From: Hoplostethus atlanticus
Lineage: Eukaryota; Chordata; Actinopteri; Trachichthyiformes; Trachichthyidae
DNA length: 64,000 nt
Direction of reading: 5' to 3'
Assembly: GCA_034670405.1 (NCBI GenBank)
Contig: JAXDDX010000120.1
Span: 1,302,001-1,366,000, forward strand
Notes under the pieces: model-generated
The model's database searches: none
What the model saw: the letters and a program-made list of their open reading frames with translations, nothing else
Told to the model about the DNA's origin: nothing
Part shown: positions 49,130-62,950 of the stretch, piece after piece
How positions within the stretch are numbered: position 1 is the stretch's first letter
How the letters are laid out: each line of letters opens with the position of its first letter
Program-made: the position numbers and the translations under genes

Positions 49130-50192
49130 GGGACCAACAGACATCACGGTGAGCAGGGTATACAACTAAGATATCAGAGTGGTTATTAACCTCATGTTGT
49201 GTTCACATTGCGGCCTAGACGTCACAGGATGTCAGTCAACCTCAACGGCAAACTGCCTTCATGACAGGGAAACGGTATTTTAATACAGTTTGTTTAAACT
49301 AAAGGGCATAGGGGGTCCGGGAGCAAACCAACATCATTTTTTGCATCCAGGCCCATGTGCCCATTGGCTGAAGGGAAATAGTTTACTACCTCTCCCAGCA
49401 TGGCGTGTTCCCCCACCCTGCCATGTGCTGGTTTGCCTGAGCACAGGGGTTGCCACAGTACCATGTTGCCAATCATGTCACTTTGAAAGTTGTGAAGTTG
49501 CAGGTTTTTATGTGATGGGGGGGGGGGGGGGGGGGTTGTTCAAAAATTTGTGATGGTATTATTGGTTGGAATATTTATGTACAACTACTGCCATGAAGTA
49601 ACCACTAAAAATACAGTATTTCATAGGAAGTAAAAGTAATGGGATTTTAATATAAAATGTAATAAAAATTACATTTATTAATTTTTTGCCATATATTGTT
49701 AAATTAGTGTACATTATGATACGAAGAATCAGCTAACAAGGTGAGACAGAAACTTTGGTAGGCATCACTTTCCACCAGTAGTGGAGTTTACCATCATTCT
49801 CCTACTGAAAACAAAACTGTTTTCCGGTATGTAGTTTGCTGTCTGACATCATGCAAATTCAGCATTAAACTATCTTCTAATTATCTTCACCAGCCCACCA
49901 ACACCTCTTTGACCTCCAGTCCTTCATTCTTGTCTGCAGGTCGTCGGGAGACCAGAGAGCAGGCGGGACCCAGTGGACCAAGGCACCGGCCAGGACCAAG
50001 TACGAACTAGCAGCCCTCAGACTGCCTTACATTCCAAACTCTGTTGAAAAGGAGGATGTTTCTAACTTCCGTGTTTGTTGACCCTTGCAGATGGCCGTCC
50101 AGCACAGTCCAGCACAGAGCATGGAGGGATAACCAATAAGGATGCTTGTCACACAGGACATAGACAAGAATTTGCTGTGCCTCAGTATCCAG

Positions 50193-53100
50193 GTACATCC
50201 TGATTAACACTGCTGAAATTAGAAAAAAACTCTACTACAGCTCGACTACAATGTATTTGTGAGATTATTAGAGGTTTTATGTTTTAAAGTTCCTCTTTAT
50301 GGATATCAGGGTGTCTGCTGCCTTGAAAAAGTCTTAAAATGTCATAATTTATATTATCTAAACTTAAGTTTAAGTTAAGCTTAAATTTAAGGTATGGAAT
50401 ATAGCTAAATATAACATTTTAAGCCAGTGTTAGAGGTCTTTGGTTTCTTGGTGCGCTGTTTTTCCCTGAGAGAAATCAGCCCAGTTATGCATAACTGCAT
50501 TCTAACAGCTCTACAATTGTGAAATTAATAACATAAAAAATGTCTCAGAAGGTCTTATTATTAACCTGATAAAACTTGAACACACCCTCTATTTATCCTG
50601 AATATACTTTTCTTGTTGTTAAAGTAGAATGCCAGTGTCATTTGCATTCACTAGCCCATTAACTTCTCTTATCTTATATTTTGCATTTCGCCCAATCATT
50701 TTGCAGTACATGCTGTAACAATTACTCATTTTTCATTTTTAAAATACAAACGTAGCTTGAAATGTAACTACTGTCCCAACTAACTAAATACACCCCAGAT
50801 AGGGAGACATGGATGGTAAGGCAACATAACCCATTTGAGGGATTATTTCCTAGTGGAGACTTCCATTTCTTGCTGTGGTGTTGGGGTGATTGACAGGACG
50901 CAGAGCCTAACATAATAATAAAACAGAAACTTTTGCTCGGGTAATTTTCCGTGGAAGTTGTTTTTCATACTGTTTTACACACAAGCCCTGACAGCTCCAA
51001 CTATGCTGTGTGATTCCATGTAAGGTCTGGTGGTTGACATGAGGGTAAAACTTGAGTAAACACAATTCCTCTTGGGGATGGAGCTAAATGCAGCACTAGT
51101 TCAGCAGCCATGCAGTAAAAAGTGGGCCTCTGTAATGACTACATCTGTTGCATTACGTTTCTTATAATCCATTCCTACATATTACTACACTACAAACAGA
51201 AACAAAAGCTCTATGTTAACATAAACACATTATATATTTACTGTATTGCACATGGAAGCAATAATGCACAATGTGGTATGCAGTTATGAAAATTAATCAA
51301 TGACGCAAGGGCTGGAGGACACCTGGCCTGTGTTTTACTCATTGCTTTAAGCAAAATATTCACTCAATAGAATAATTTATTACATTTATGCATTCAGCTA
51401 CACCAAAGCCAATCAGCTGATGTCTCAATGAAATGCTTCCATCTTGATATGGCATTAATTTAGAGTGGTTAGAAGACAATTACATCAAAGCTGACACCTG
51501 AATTTAATTAGAATCCTCCAGCCAAGCATAATCTAAGTTTTGACCCAGGCTATGGAAGAAACTCTAGCATGACTAGCATATATCCTCTTAAGGACGACAG
51601 ACAGTTATAACCCTGTAAATTAACCCAAAGTCCTATAATCGATTATATAGTTTTTATTGTCTTGAGACCTGAAATGAAAACCTGTTTCATTTGGATATAG
51701 TAACCAGGTAAAAACAAAAAGCTCCTTAATGTATTGGGATGTAATTGTTTTTAAGATTTAAGTAATCACATTAAAAAGTACAAAGCTGATTTGCCTTCAA
51801 CTGAAATCTGAAAGGACTGCATTATCAGAAATGAGTAGCCTTTGGGTTTTACATTGACTTGCTGGTTTTTACATCCAAATGGGGGGGTAAAAGTCAAATT
51901 TAATGGGTTTTCATCACAGGCCTCAAGGAGATAAAAACCGGACAATTTATGTGCACTCTTACAACCTTGTGTATTGTATTGCATCAGATCAGATGTGCAG
52001 TGTAGTTGTGTTGTGTTTTTGTTCGCGGTGCTGGAGGCTCTGGGAAGAGGGAGCACGAGGCTGAACAGGAAGTGGGTGTCGACAGCAACTTTCCTTCTGC
52101 CTTCAAAGTTCAACGGCAAATCAAGCAAGTCAGTAGGAGCTGCTGTTTAGATTCTAATGTGTTCATGCATACACTTGACAATGAATGGTAACGCAACAGC
52201 GGCCAAATCCAGACACAATCTTTGAAGCAGTTTCCAGTCTTTCAGTGCATTTTTCCCCCAAGAATTTCCTCCCGGAAGGCAAGTGACATGGAATCAAACA
52301 TATTTGAGACTGTATGCCTGGATTTGACCACTGTTCTGTTAAGCCTTTTGCAACTTTCACCGCCTAGCCCAAAAAGAAACATTGATTTCAATGTATTGTT
52401 TATGAAAGCATGTTATCGTCTTCTTTCCATTTGGTTGATAGATTGGGACTTCACATACAATTGCGAGAGACCCTTTTAAATGACCTACATTCCTGCATAA
52501 ATATGGCGTTCATTTTGTGCCACATTGCAGTGGGACTTTCCTGAGCGCACGGTGGGACTTTCGCAAGTACATAAATTATATTTTGAAGAGAAAGTATTAA
52601 TCTGAGCAAACAAAAATCTGTTCTGTGCGTGCTCAACTCTGCTCACAGTGTCCTCTCTTCTCTCAACATGTCCGCTGTGTGCGCTCTCAACTCTGCTTGC
52701 GTGCTCGCTAAACTTGGCACAGCGTTACAATGTGCCACAAAACCAGCCAATCGCAGACTTGGGGAAAGTAATCCTGATTGGCTGTTTTGTATCCAATCAG
52801 GCTGCTTCCACAAACTTTGGGATTTTCGCATGGATGAAGAGAATTTTCAATGATACTAGCTGCAATAGAGCGCAACAGTGACTGCCCACTTTTTGAACGG
52901 CTCCAGTTCCGGAAGTGAATTTCCCATTCATTCACTACATTTACATTTCAGAAAATCCTTATATAAAGAGTTTTACGCCTGGAACCAAGCCAATAAACCA
53001 AGCCGGATAAACACAATGGGTGTGCTGGTCAGACACACTGAGCACATGAGGAGGGTCTCTTTATTACAGGTGGTTGAAATTGGCAATTATATTGCTCAAG

Positions 53101-53211
53101 GAGTTGACTGGTTTTCTATAAAAGAAAAAAGAAGGGAACAAAACAGACATGAGGACATTTATACTAATAATCATCACCATATTAAATAATATGAGTATTA
53201 TTATATATTAA
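50193..53211 (+). other. Putative last cry intron, first part
   Basis: AT-rich, no exon-like or transposase-like segment recognised. If the C-terminal exons are not used, this is intergenic. Confidence 0.35.
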
Positions 53212-53397
53212 TACTACCCTGACCCTTCCTCTTAGCACTTGCTGATTTGCTTCACTTATTTGTCTCATTTGTTTAATTAAAAAGTAGGTAGCTAACTTAT
53301 TGCACTTTTACCTCAGCGCTGGTTATGCTCTTAGATGCTTGTTTAAGAAGGAAATGCACTTACGATTTCTGGTGACTAGTAGTTCTCTATGGGCTTA

Positions 53398-53734
53398 TTT
53401 TAATGCCATTAAGTTAATGACTGAGTGATTGAGTGACTCAGTCAAATTGTGTTTGATTGAAGTTGACTCGCTGCAACATTACTGCCAAAAAGAAAAAGTT
53501 GTGCATTCGTAGTTTAAGTAAGTTGTAAAATGATTGCAGTTGGAAAAAACAATTGTGCACATGTAAATAGAGTTTTACTGCACAACTCCATCTTTTTACC
53601 AGTACAAAATATTTTTACAAGTACAAAATTGTTTTACAAGTTCACAACTTTTGTTTTACAAATGCACAAAATATTTTTACAAGTACAAAATTGTTTTACA
53701 AGTACAAACTTAATGGCATTAAAATAAGCCCATA
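53398..53734. mobile_element. 337-bp MITE with 28-bp perfect terminal inverted repeats
   Basis: Left end TATGGGCTTATTTTAATGCC + ATTAAGTT equals the reverse complement of the right end. GTTCTC flanks both sides (53392-53397, 53735-53740) as a likely target duplication. The interior has ACAAGTACAAAATTGTTTTA-type direct repeats and no coding capacity. Inserted just upstream of a SINE-type tail. Confidence 0.85.
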
Positions 53735-53791
53735 GTTCTCTTGCCTACCTATGTTGAATGCACTTATTGTAAGTCACTTTGGATAAAAGCG

Positions 53792-53930
53792 TCTGTTAAA
53801 TGCCTGTAATGTAATGACTATAATGTATTTTGTTTTGTATTTTGTATATGTTGTTAAGTTTTTGATAACAACATATACAAAATACAAAACAAAATACATT
53901 ATAGTCATTACATTACAGGCATTTAACAGA
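53792..53930. repeat. Perfect inverted repeat, 65-bp arms, 9-base loop
   Basis: 53792-53856 is the exact reverse complement of 53866-53930; the loop is AGTTTTTGA. The left arm begins inside a SINE tail (GTCTGTTAAATG). No coding frame; would form a long hairpin in RNA or single-stranded DNA. Confidence 0.97.
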
Positions 53931-54339
53931 TACAGCAATCTGTAGAATACAATGCAATCAGAATGGAACAGAATTAGAACCATGTCATCAGGTATCACTA
54001 AATTAGACAAACTAGAGAATCCAAACAAGGGGGAACAGGTATGGACTTTAACCAATTAAATATTGAAAAGGAAACAATAAACTTCTGTTTCTGGACACAG
54101 TCAACTAATATTCGCCAAACAAAGGAGTCCCAGTGCACCGCTGCCAAAGGCAGCAGCCATTCTTTTAAAGGGGTAGTCAATCAATCAATCAGGCTCCACT
54201 CCATGGGAATTAACCCTTTGAGGGCAGGGTTTTCAACAGGTAAGTTGAGGTTATTGTTGCTATAAAGGAGGTTCCACCAGTTACTAAATCTCATGTTTTA
54301 CATTATTTTTCGAAGCTAACATTTGAACAATATGTTCAA

Positions 54340-55165
54340 CAACTTTAATTAGGGTTCAAACCCTGAAGGGGTAGAATGATGTGCAAATGCTTCCCAAGAA
54401 ACATGAGCCCAATCGGCCAGATGGTGGCACTGTAATTAAGGCCCAAAAGCGCAATTTTGGAAAGGCCACGCCCCTCACACAGTGACTCCGATTGACTTGA
54501 AATTTGACACACAAGTCCAGCTCAATGTGATCTACAAAAAAGCCTCGAGAACCACTAAAGTCCGCCTAGATTTTCCGCCATTTTGAATTTTTTGAAAAAC
54601 ACATGTTTGACATCTCCTCCTAAACTGTAGGTCCGATTGCTACCAAATTTTCTGTGGCGCATTATTGGACTGAGCTTATGCATAAAGGTTGTTGATATCT
54701 TATTTAGTTTTCAAGATATTGACCAATGAACTTCAAAAGGGCGTGGCTCAGCACATAATTAAACTAGAGTCAATCATCACAAAACTTGCAGGATATGTCC
54801 ACATAAGTACCTGAAACATACCCTGAAAGTTTCATTAAAATCAACCACTAGGGGGCGCTACAAATGCCAAGAAATGGGCGTGGCATAACACAAATCAGAC
54901 TATAAATCAGAAATTGTTTGTCCAATCATTACAAAACTTGCAGGATATGTTTGATAACAATGTTGAACCACGTGTGTAAAATTATTTTGGAATTGCTCAA
55001 TAGGGGGCGCCACCAGTTCCGAACATGTGCATGGGCCTGGCGCAAATTTGGCCTTAAATCAATGACAGTTTGTCCAAACATCACCAAACTTGGTAGATAT
55101 TTATGTTGAACTAAGTTTGTAAAATTATCTTTAAAATGGCCAATAGGGGGCGCCACAAATCTTTT
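54340..55165. repeat. Imperfect tandem repeat with GGGGGCGC-type boxes
   Basis: Three units of about 150 bp share (A)AACTTG(C/G)(A/T)(A/G)GATAT ... TAGGGGGCGC(C/T)AC, with starts near 54780, 54930 and 55085, preceded by related text with GGGCGTGGC boxes. Resembles a widespread fish dispersed repeat; no protein. Confidence 0.7.
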
Positions 55166-55599
55166 CCATATGGGCTTACAGTATAGTTTTTTTTGGGGCT
55201 TTTATGTTTAAACTGAACTTTGTTGTTGGAATGGAATAATGGAAGCCTCTGGCCTAGTGGCCTTGCTTACTTAAACATACAGTTAACTGCATATATTTTT
55301 TTGTGGAATTCATCTTCTGTCACTCTGCATGCAGTTTGCAGAACAAAATGGTTTGAACCCAAAATGAAATTGTCCTTTTAATTTTTTGAACCTATGTGAG
55401 GATGGATATGTGTAAGGAAGAAGCTCTGTTGCAACATCTGTGTGACTGAATAACTCACTCAGTCATAGTGATATCAGGTTTGAACCGCTCTTACTAACTA
55501 GTTGTTGCATTCAGAAATATGGCTGAAGTGAGTTTAATGTCCCAGCAGTAGCCATGCACTTTTACTGTCTCCGATAACTGGCTCATATACTACATACAG

Positions 55600-57385
55600 T
55601 ACAGTTGTGAGTTTGTGAACTCTTGAGAATTACCGATTCCTGCTTTAATTGCTCTTAAAATGTGGTCTATAGGTAAACACAATCTGAATAAACAACTAAC
55701 ACAGAAACAATTATACTTTCTCATGTCTTTTTTTTGAAGACATAGTTTAAGAATACAGTCGAGGATGCAAAAAGTATGCAAAGCTAGATTTAGTAACTGG
55801 TGGAACCTCCTTGCTGTTGCTGATCAGAACTGCACAACAGTTAGGAGGTATTTTAAATAATTCCTCTTTACATAACAGTTATAGTTCATTGATATTTTGT
55901 GTTCAGGTCATGCCACATCAGTTTAAGCCCTTCTGTTGTAGATTTGTTTTGTGTTTGGGGTCATTGTCATGCTGCATGAGCAAGTTTCAGATCACAGACA
56001 GTTACTCTGATATTCTCCTGTAGAATTTCGTCATACAAATTTGAATTGTTCCCTCAATGATGATGTCCAGGCCCTGAGGCAGCAAAGCAGCCTCAAACCA
56101 TGATGCTCCCTCCTACTGTGCTTCATGGTTGGGATGAGGTTTTGGTGTAGGTATTCAGTAGGGTTTTTTTTGCCAAAGGTTGCCAAAATGTATCCACAGG
56201 ACATTGTTCAAGCATTGTCCAACATGTAGGTGGTATCTGCCAAACATTCGATGAGCATGTTTTTTGGAGAGCAGCGCCTTTACCACCTAAGGCAGCTGAG
56301 GAAATTTAAAGTCTCCCGGAGGATCCTTCAGTCCTTCTACTCTGGAGCTGTAGAGAGCATCCTGACAGGAAGCATCACTGCCTGGTTTGGCAACAGCTCC
56401 GCTCAGGACAGGAAGGCTCTGCAGAGAGTAGTGCGTTCGGCTGAACGCACTATTGGAACTACACTCCCCACCCTGCAGGACTTATACACCAGGAGGTGCA
56501 GAACCAGAGCCTGCAGGATCATGAAGGATCCTCACCACCCCAACAACGGATTGTTTCAGCTGCTGCGGTCAGGCAAGCGCCTCCGCAGTCACACTGCAAA
56601 AACAGAGAGACTGAGACGGAGTTTCTTTCCTCAGGCCATCAGGACTGTGAACTCCGACCTCACCAGGGCCCCCACTAAGACCCACACACTGCCCCTCTTA
56701 TGCACACACACACTCACACACACTAAGGTAACAACTACACATAATTTATATTATATTACATACATACAATTTCCCATATTACTATATTTTTATAGTGCTC
56801 TTACTGTAAATATTGTGTTGGTTTTTATAGAGCTCTTACAGTAATACTGTAAATATTGTGTTGGTTTTTTATTGTAAATAGTGTAAATTGTAAAAATATT
56901 GTAAATTCCTGTTCATTCCTTTTTCATTTCACTGCACACCCCGTGTGTGTATGTGACAAATAAACTTCTTGAATCTTGAATCTTGAAATCTTGAATCATT
57001 GTTTTCTTCTGTGATATCCTTCAATGAATATCACTCTTGTTGAGTATTTTTCTTCTTGTGGACTCATTAACACAGACATTAGCGATAAGCGGAGAGATGC
57101 CTTCAGATTCGTAGCTGTTACCTTAGAGTTCTTTGGCACCTCCTTGAGTACAGGGCTCTTGCGATGATATATGCAGGATGGTGTTGTTCCTTGCCTGACT
57201 GTGGATTGATGGAGGGCCAAGTCTTGAGAGACGCTTTCCAGCCTTATGAGCCTCCTTTTCCTAAGGTCCTCTGAAATCCTTTTTCGATCAGGGCATGTTT
57301 TACATCAATGGTTGGAATACTGACTAATTCCGCCCTTTCATAGAAGTCATTATCCTAGAGGTTCACATACTTTTTCCAGCCTACA
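55600..57385. mobile_element. Mariner/Tc1-like non-autonomous element, split by a LINE
   Basis: Starts near GTGAGTTTGTGAACTCTTGA and ends near GAGGTTCACATACTTTTTCC, inverted-repeat-like termini. The interior has text such as GCAGCAAAGCAGCCTCAAAC typical of a fish mariner-derived repeat. It is interrupted by the LINE at about 56240-56995. Confidence 0.65.
56240..56995 (+). mobile_element. L2-like LINE 3' end
   Basis: An open frame of about 160 codons encodes the C-terminal part of ORF2 (QSFYSGAVESILTGSITAWF, RRCRTRACRIMKDPHHPNNG, LRRSFFPQAIRTVNS). The element ends in GAATCTTGAATCTTGAAATC repeats, an L2-clade 3' tail. The frame is intact locally, so the insertion is fairly young, but the element lacks the RT core and endonuclease. 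Confidence 0.88.
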
Positions 57386-57729
57386 CTGAATGCTTAAACT
57401 GTCTTCAAGGACGATATGTAGTACAATTGTTTGTGTCTTCTGTGTTTATTCAGATTGTGTTGTATCTATTAGTATGAAAAAGACAAGTCCATATTTTAGC
57501 AGCAAGAATTCCAGAAGGTTCACAAACTTCTTGCAGCTGTATTTATTTGAACAGACAAATAAGTTTATTATTACTATGTTTATTATTGTATTGTGTATTT
57601 ATTTCTGCTTTTTCTTTGTGTTTTCAGAAGAGTGCTGGTCAACAGAGGGAGAATATGGCCGTGTCGTCCTAAGCTGCAGTTCTGTCGATGATAGATAATT
57701 TACATAATGTACATAGGGGATTTATCAAA

Positions 57730-57735
57730 AATAAA
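57730..57735 (+). terminator. Polyadenylation signal, likely for cry
   Basis: AATAAA 32 bases after the putative terminal cry stop codon, with another AATAAA near 57789. No other plus-strand gene lies nearby. Confidence 0.5.
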
Positions 57736-57799
57736 ATATGCTTTTGTATTAAAAAACGATGTGCTCCCAGAGGAAAAAGAATATTTGAATAAACCTTCG

Positions 57800-59790
57800 A
57801 TGGAAGCACGGACCTGAACATTTATAGGCTGAACTTCTGTGGACATTTCTATTTTGGCTGCAATTTAAATTATTTCCAAATCGGCATAAACAGATGTTTG
57901 ATGTGATATCCAAACTTCCAAGCTAATAGGTTAGCGATAGGAATTACACCAATAGGTTTCGGTTTTCCCTATGAGTCTGCAGGGACAAACTCATTAAATG
58001 TCATTCAGGCTGAGCTGAGGTGAGGTGTGGCTGGGAAACCACAGGGACCGATGAACTCTGCTGTCATTTACATGTGATGTAAATGTGTAAAGCACTTACT
58101 GTACATAGGGGGGTCGACATGGAGTGCAGTGTAGTTGCTCTTGTGATTTTTGAATGTCAGCTTTCCATAGGTTCATAAATTAGTTGCTCAATAACTGAAA
58201 TTGCCTAAAACCCTAAAATATGTTCTCCTTGAGGACATGATCTGGCATCCCTCCATCAACCTTTCTGTATAATATTGTATTTTCCATGTTAAGTTACCCA
58301 CTATGTTTTTTTTTCTAAATGGATGGGTAAAAATGGGTGAATGTAGTCTAGATTGTCAATTGCCAGGTTTAGACTGGAGATTATCACCTCTCTGGATTCA
58401 AAACACAAGATCTTCCCACTCACTAGCATATTTTGTTGTTTGTTTTGTTCGTCCATTTGAAGCTGTATATGACTGCTTTTGTTACATTTTCCATCTTGTT
58501 TTTTTTTTTTTTACCAGATTACCAAAATCAAAATAAACATTCCAATGGCATTCCTGAGTGTTGTTTCTTTTCAAATGAGGTTATGTAGTTAAATACATTT
58601 GATCAATTATACTAATTTAACAAATTAAGTTCTAATTATTGGCTAATTAATCATTAATTATTAAGTAGCTAGTATTTTTTATTATTTATTTAATATATAT
58701 AATATTTAACATTTATAGAATTTTCAAAAATTAAGGTATTGCTGATTTTTCTGACAGAACAAAATTAACAATACATAACACTGACACAAAATACATATAG
58801 ATCTACTAAGATGTTTTTGTGGTTTTTTTTTAGGAGCACTAAGAAGGCTCTCATGTTGTTGAACCACCTAGTTACTCAACCACATACTGTATAGCTCTTA
58901 CTACTGATCCAGTGGTGAAGAAACATTCGCCTTCTGGGTTCTACTGCTGCGAATCGGTGAAGTAGAACACGTTAACAAAAGAATACGAAGGAATTTTAAA
59001 CAAAGAAAGTGAGCCAGTCTCAAGGTGAAGCAAGGACATACACTTTATAGCAGTGCAAGTGCGTAGCTACTGACATATGAGAGGATTATCTCAAGGACAA
59101 GTACATTTAGGGAGAGAGACGTCCGTTGTAGTCTAACTTATCTAGTTGGGTTAGAGTTCAGTGCTACGGTAAGGAGACATGGCCTCCCTCCCTAGTATAA
59201 CAGTTCCATAACATATCCATAGTACACTCTAAACACTGAATTGTATAGGTGCTCTCGAGGATCATCATAAGAATATTTCATCGACCTTCACACACTAAGC
59301 TGAATGCAGACTATTTTTGGCTTGCTTTATCTATTGAGCTATAGGGAATTGAGCCCTTACCCTGGCAGAGTTAGTGCCTTAATCTACCCATTGAGCTTTC
59401 CTATTTGAATAGTAGTTCAATCTATTAATAAAGTAGTGGAATAATAGTGTGTGGAAGACTGGGGGGAGGGTGACAATGCCATTAGGTGGGGGAAGAGTGA
59501 ATCAACAACCCCATCAACCCCCCAGAGATTCATCATTTTGTGATTTACAACAAGAATTTGCTTTCACAGAGCCCTCCTTAGGAGCACACAGCCACACTTC
59601 AGAGAGCACCATCACCCGCAGAACAGCTTTGAGTTCAATTATTTGCTCAAAGGCACAATGGCAGTGTTGGTGGAGAGTAAAGAATCTATACTATAGATGT
59701 AATACCACTGTGTCCTGTTCCCCAACTGGAAAACACCACTGGGAATTGAACTAACAACCCCGCTCTCCCCTGTGGTTGTGAGCCTGCTCA
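57800..59790. other. Intergenic between convergent cry and tmem263
   Basis: AT-rich spacer; oligo-T near 58499-58513. No gene or recognisable element. Confidence 0.4.
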
Positions 59791-59922
<132 letters not shown>

Positions 59923-60737
59923 CAAGATACGTTCAACCTTCCAAACTACTTTTATTGTTATATTGAAAGAACACACAAGACATTCACATCAGCGAGTCCC
60001 ATCAGTTATCAGTCACTGCAGGGAAAACAAAAATATTAACTTAAAATGTTGCATTGAAATGATCAAATTCCATAAATGTTCTTGTTTTTTTTTTTAAAAG
60101 TGATCCTCAGAGAAAACAAGAAACTCCCCTTAAATGAATACATCTGCTTTTACATAATATTGTAGTTTTCAGTTCATATATAAAAGGCTAAACTCTTTGA
60201 TATTCTCTACCTTGGAAGTCATACACAATATTCTTTTAAATCTTGACATGTAAAGTTCGGCCTTTACGGACTAACCACAGTTCGGACTACAATGGGCACT
60301 TTTTTCCCTTCACACAGAGCGCTGGCAATCTTCAGTATGCATTTATTTAACTGCTGCTACATGTATTCTAGAAACCCATCTTATGGAGGTCCGTTGCAGC
60401 ATTACGATATTTTGCATTGAAAGACAAGAAGCATATTGAAAACATTTGAACGATAATAGAATTGATTTGAGAAGAGCTCGCCCCGGTGTCGGTGTATTTC
60501 TGAATGTGGTCTACAGTATTCAGGCAAGCGTTTAACTGAGTTGTTCCTAAACACTGATCCAAGGTTGCAGTGTATTAAACAGGATTACCATTAACAAGAG
60601 GATTTGGGGGAGGTAAAGTTGACTCTTGATGAGGCAACAACCAGCCAAACCAGAGTGAAGCCTGCAACTGCGCCCTGGAGAACAGCGATCCCTCGTTTCC
60701 AACACTGGAACACACAGCATTTTGTTGAAGACACACT

Positions 60738-61374
<637 letters not shown>

Positions 61375-61538
61375 CTAGGAGAAGCTTCAGGAGGCACTGT
61401 GAACTGGGTCTCCAGACTACCCGGGCAGGGAAAACAACCGTCTGATTTGCAGATAGAAAGCAGCTAGCAGTCCTCGCCTCTCTTTTGGCTCAGGGTGGGG
61501 TAAGTCCGTCATTGTCGTCATCCTCGTCATCCTCCTCC

Positions 61539-61853
<315 letters not shown>

Positions 61854-62764
61854 TTATTAGGCAGGTAGATTTAATATGGACTAGATATTATTTTGGTTTC
61901 GGTGCACATTTCAGATGCTCTCAGGAACCCTACTTTAGTGCTACATTAAGGAGAATTTCAGCAACAGTGAATGCTGAGCCCATTTTCCAGAGTGGCCTCT
62001 CTCCCTTCCAGTGTTTATTTGAGGTAACCTTTAGCTAGAGACTTAAAACTGTTGGTACAGACTTTTTAAAGGACCTGTAGGTACCCTGATCATGTGCAGA
62101 CTGATTTGTGCATCTACATGTGAAAGAACTGCTTACTTAGCGCTTTATTCCAATCCATTTAACAGGAATTACTATCAGGCGTAAAAACTGAGCTCAGCTG
62201 AGGGGCTTGAATGAGGCAGGGTGGAACCACGGAGGACGTCAGCGATTGGTTAGAAGTGCCGTCTATGGCGGGGCTTCTGATATAAAGTATTATCAAAGAT
62301 TGTGAAAGTTTTGGGTGAAACTGGCCGAGCTAGTCACGTTAGCATGTGGAGAGGTGCTAACATTTACATTTTCACCTAACGTCATAGGCATGCCTAATCT
62401 TGCGCCTGAGGGCTTTCTGAATTTGCACATTAATTCAGAACTGCTCAAATGTATTTGAATAGGAGCTACTTTTTAGTCACAAAACATTTTCTGTACTGCT
62501 TTATTAGCTAAGGCCTAGCAAAACTGTTGTAGACACACACATCTCCTCCATGGATTACGTGACTAAGTTTCCCAGCTAGGAAATTTGGTTTTGACATTAT
62601 TTGGAGTTGAATGAAAGTGAACTGCATCCAGAGGTAGGGAAGTAAGTCACATAATAAGTGTTTCTCTAATAATAGCATATTAAAAATTCACAGGAATGTT
62701 TAGAAGGGAGACAGGGCTCCCTGGAAAATGGACCTAACATTCACTGTGGTCGGAATTATCCTTT

Positions 62765-62950
62765 AAAAAGGAAAATTCCACCCTCAGATACGCTTATATC
62801 GTTGACATTTTTTCTCTTATTAAAATCCATTGTAGCTGCGCTGGAGACATCTCAACGTGACGTCACGTCGTCTACATGTCGCCAATTAATCACAGGAATT
62901 TGAAAAATACCCCGCCAAACAACAAAATGGACCAAGAAATACAAGGTATA
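62765..62950. repeat. Dispersed repeat, inverted copy of 22725-22935
   Basis: Shares GGAAAATTCCACCCT-like start, GACGTCACGTCGTCTA-like core and CCAAACAACAAAATGGACCA. Confidence 0.65.

Larger units (their letters stand above)
49130..57698 (+). other. Open C-terminal exons of cry beyond the TGA
   Basis: Reading past the TGA (49127-49129) in the same frame gives an open 49130-49148 ending at a good donor (CACG/GTGAGC). Then follow 49940-49999, 50091-50192 (donor CCAG/GTACAT) and 57628-57698 ending TAA. Every junction is GT-AG and every phase fits, adding 83 residues (e.g. GRRETREQAGPSGP, KDACHTGHRQEFAVPQYP, EECWSTEGEYGRVV) for a total of about 617, a normal cryptochrome length. AATAAA follows at 57730-57735. 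I read these as the ancestral tail exons, now 3' UTR if the TGA is real. A second frame is also open across 49035-50132 but does not join exon 9. Confidence 0.55.

Noticed and set aside
49035-50132. Alternative cry tail in the second open frame
   Set aside because: It cannot be joined in phase to exon 9 and loses the family-like LLAAVP; it ends at 50132 without reaching the terminal exon.
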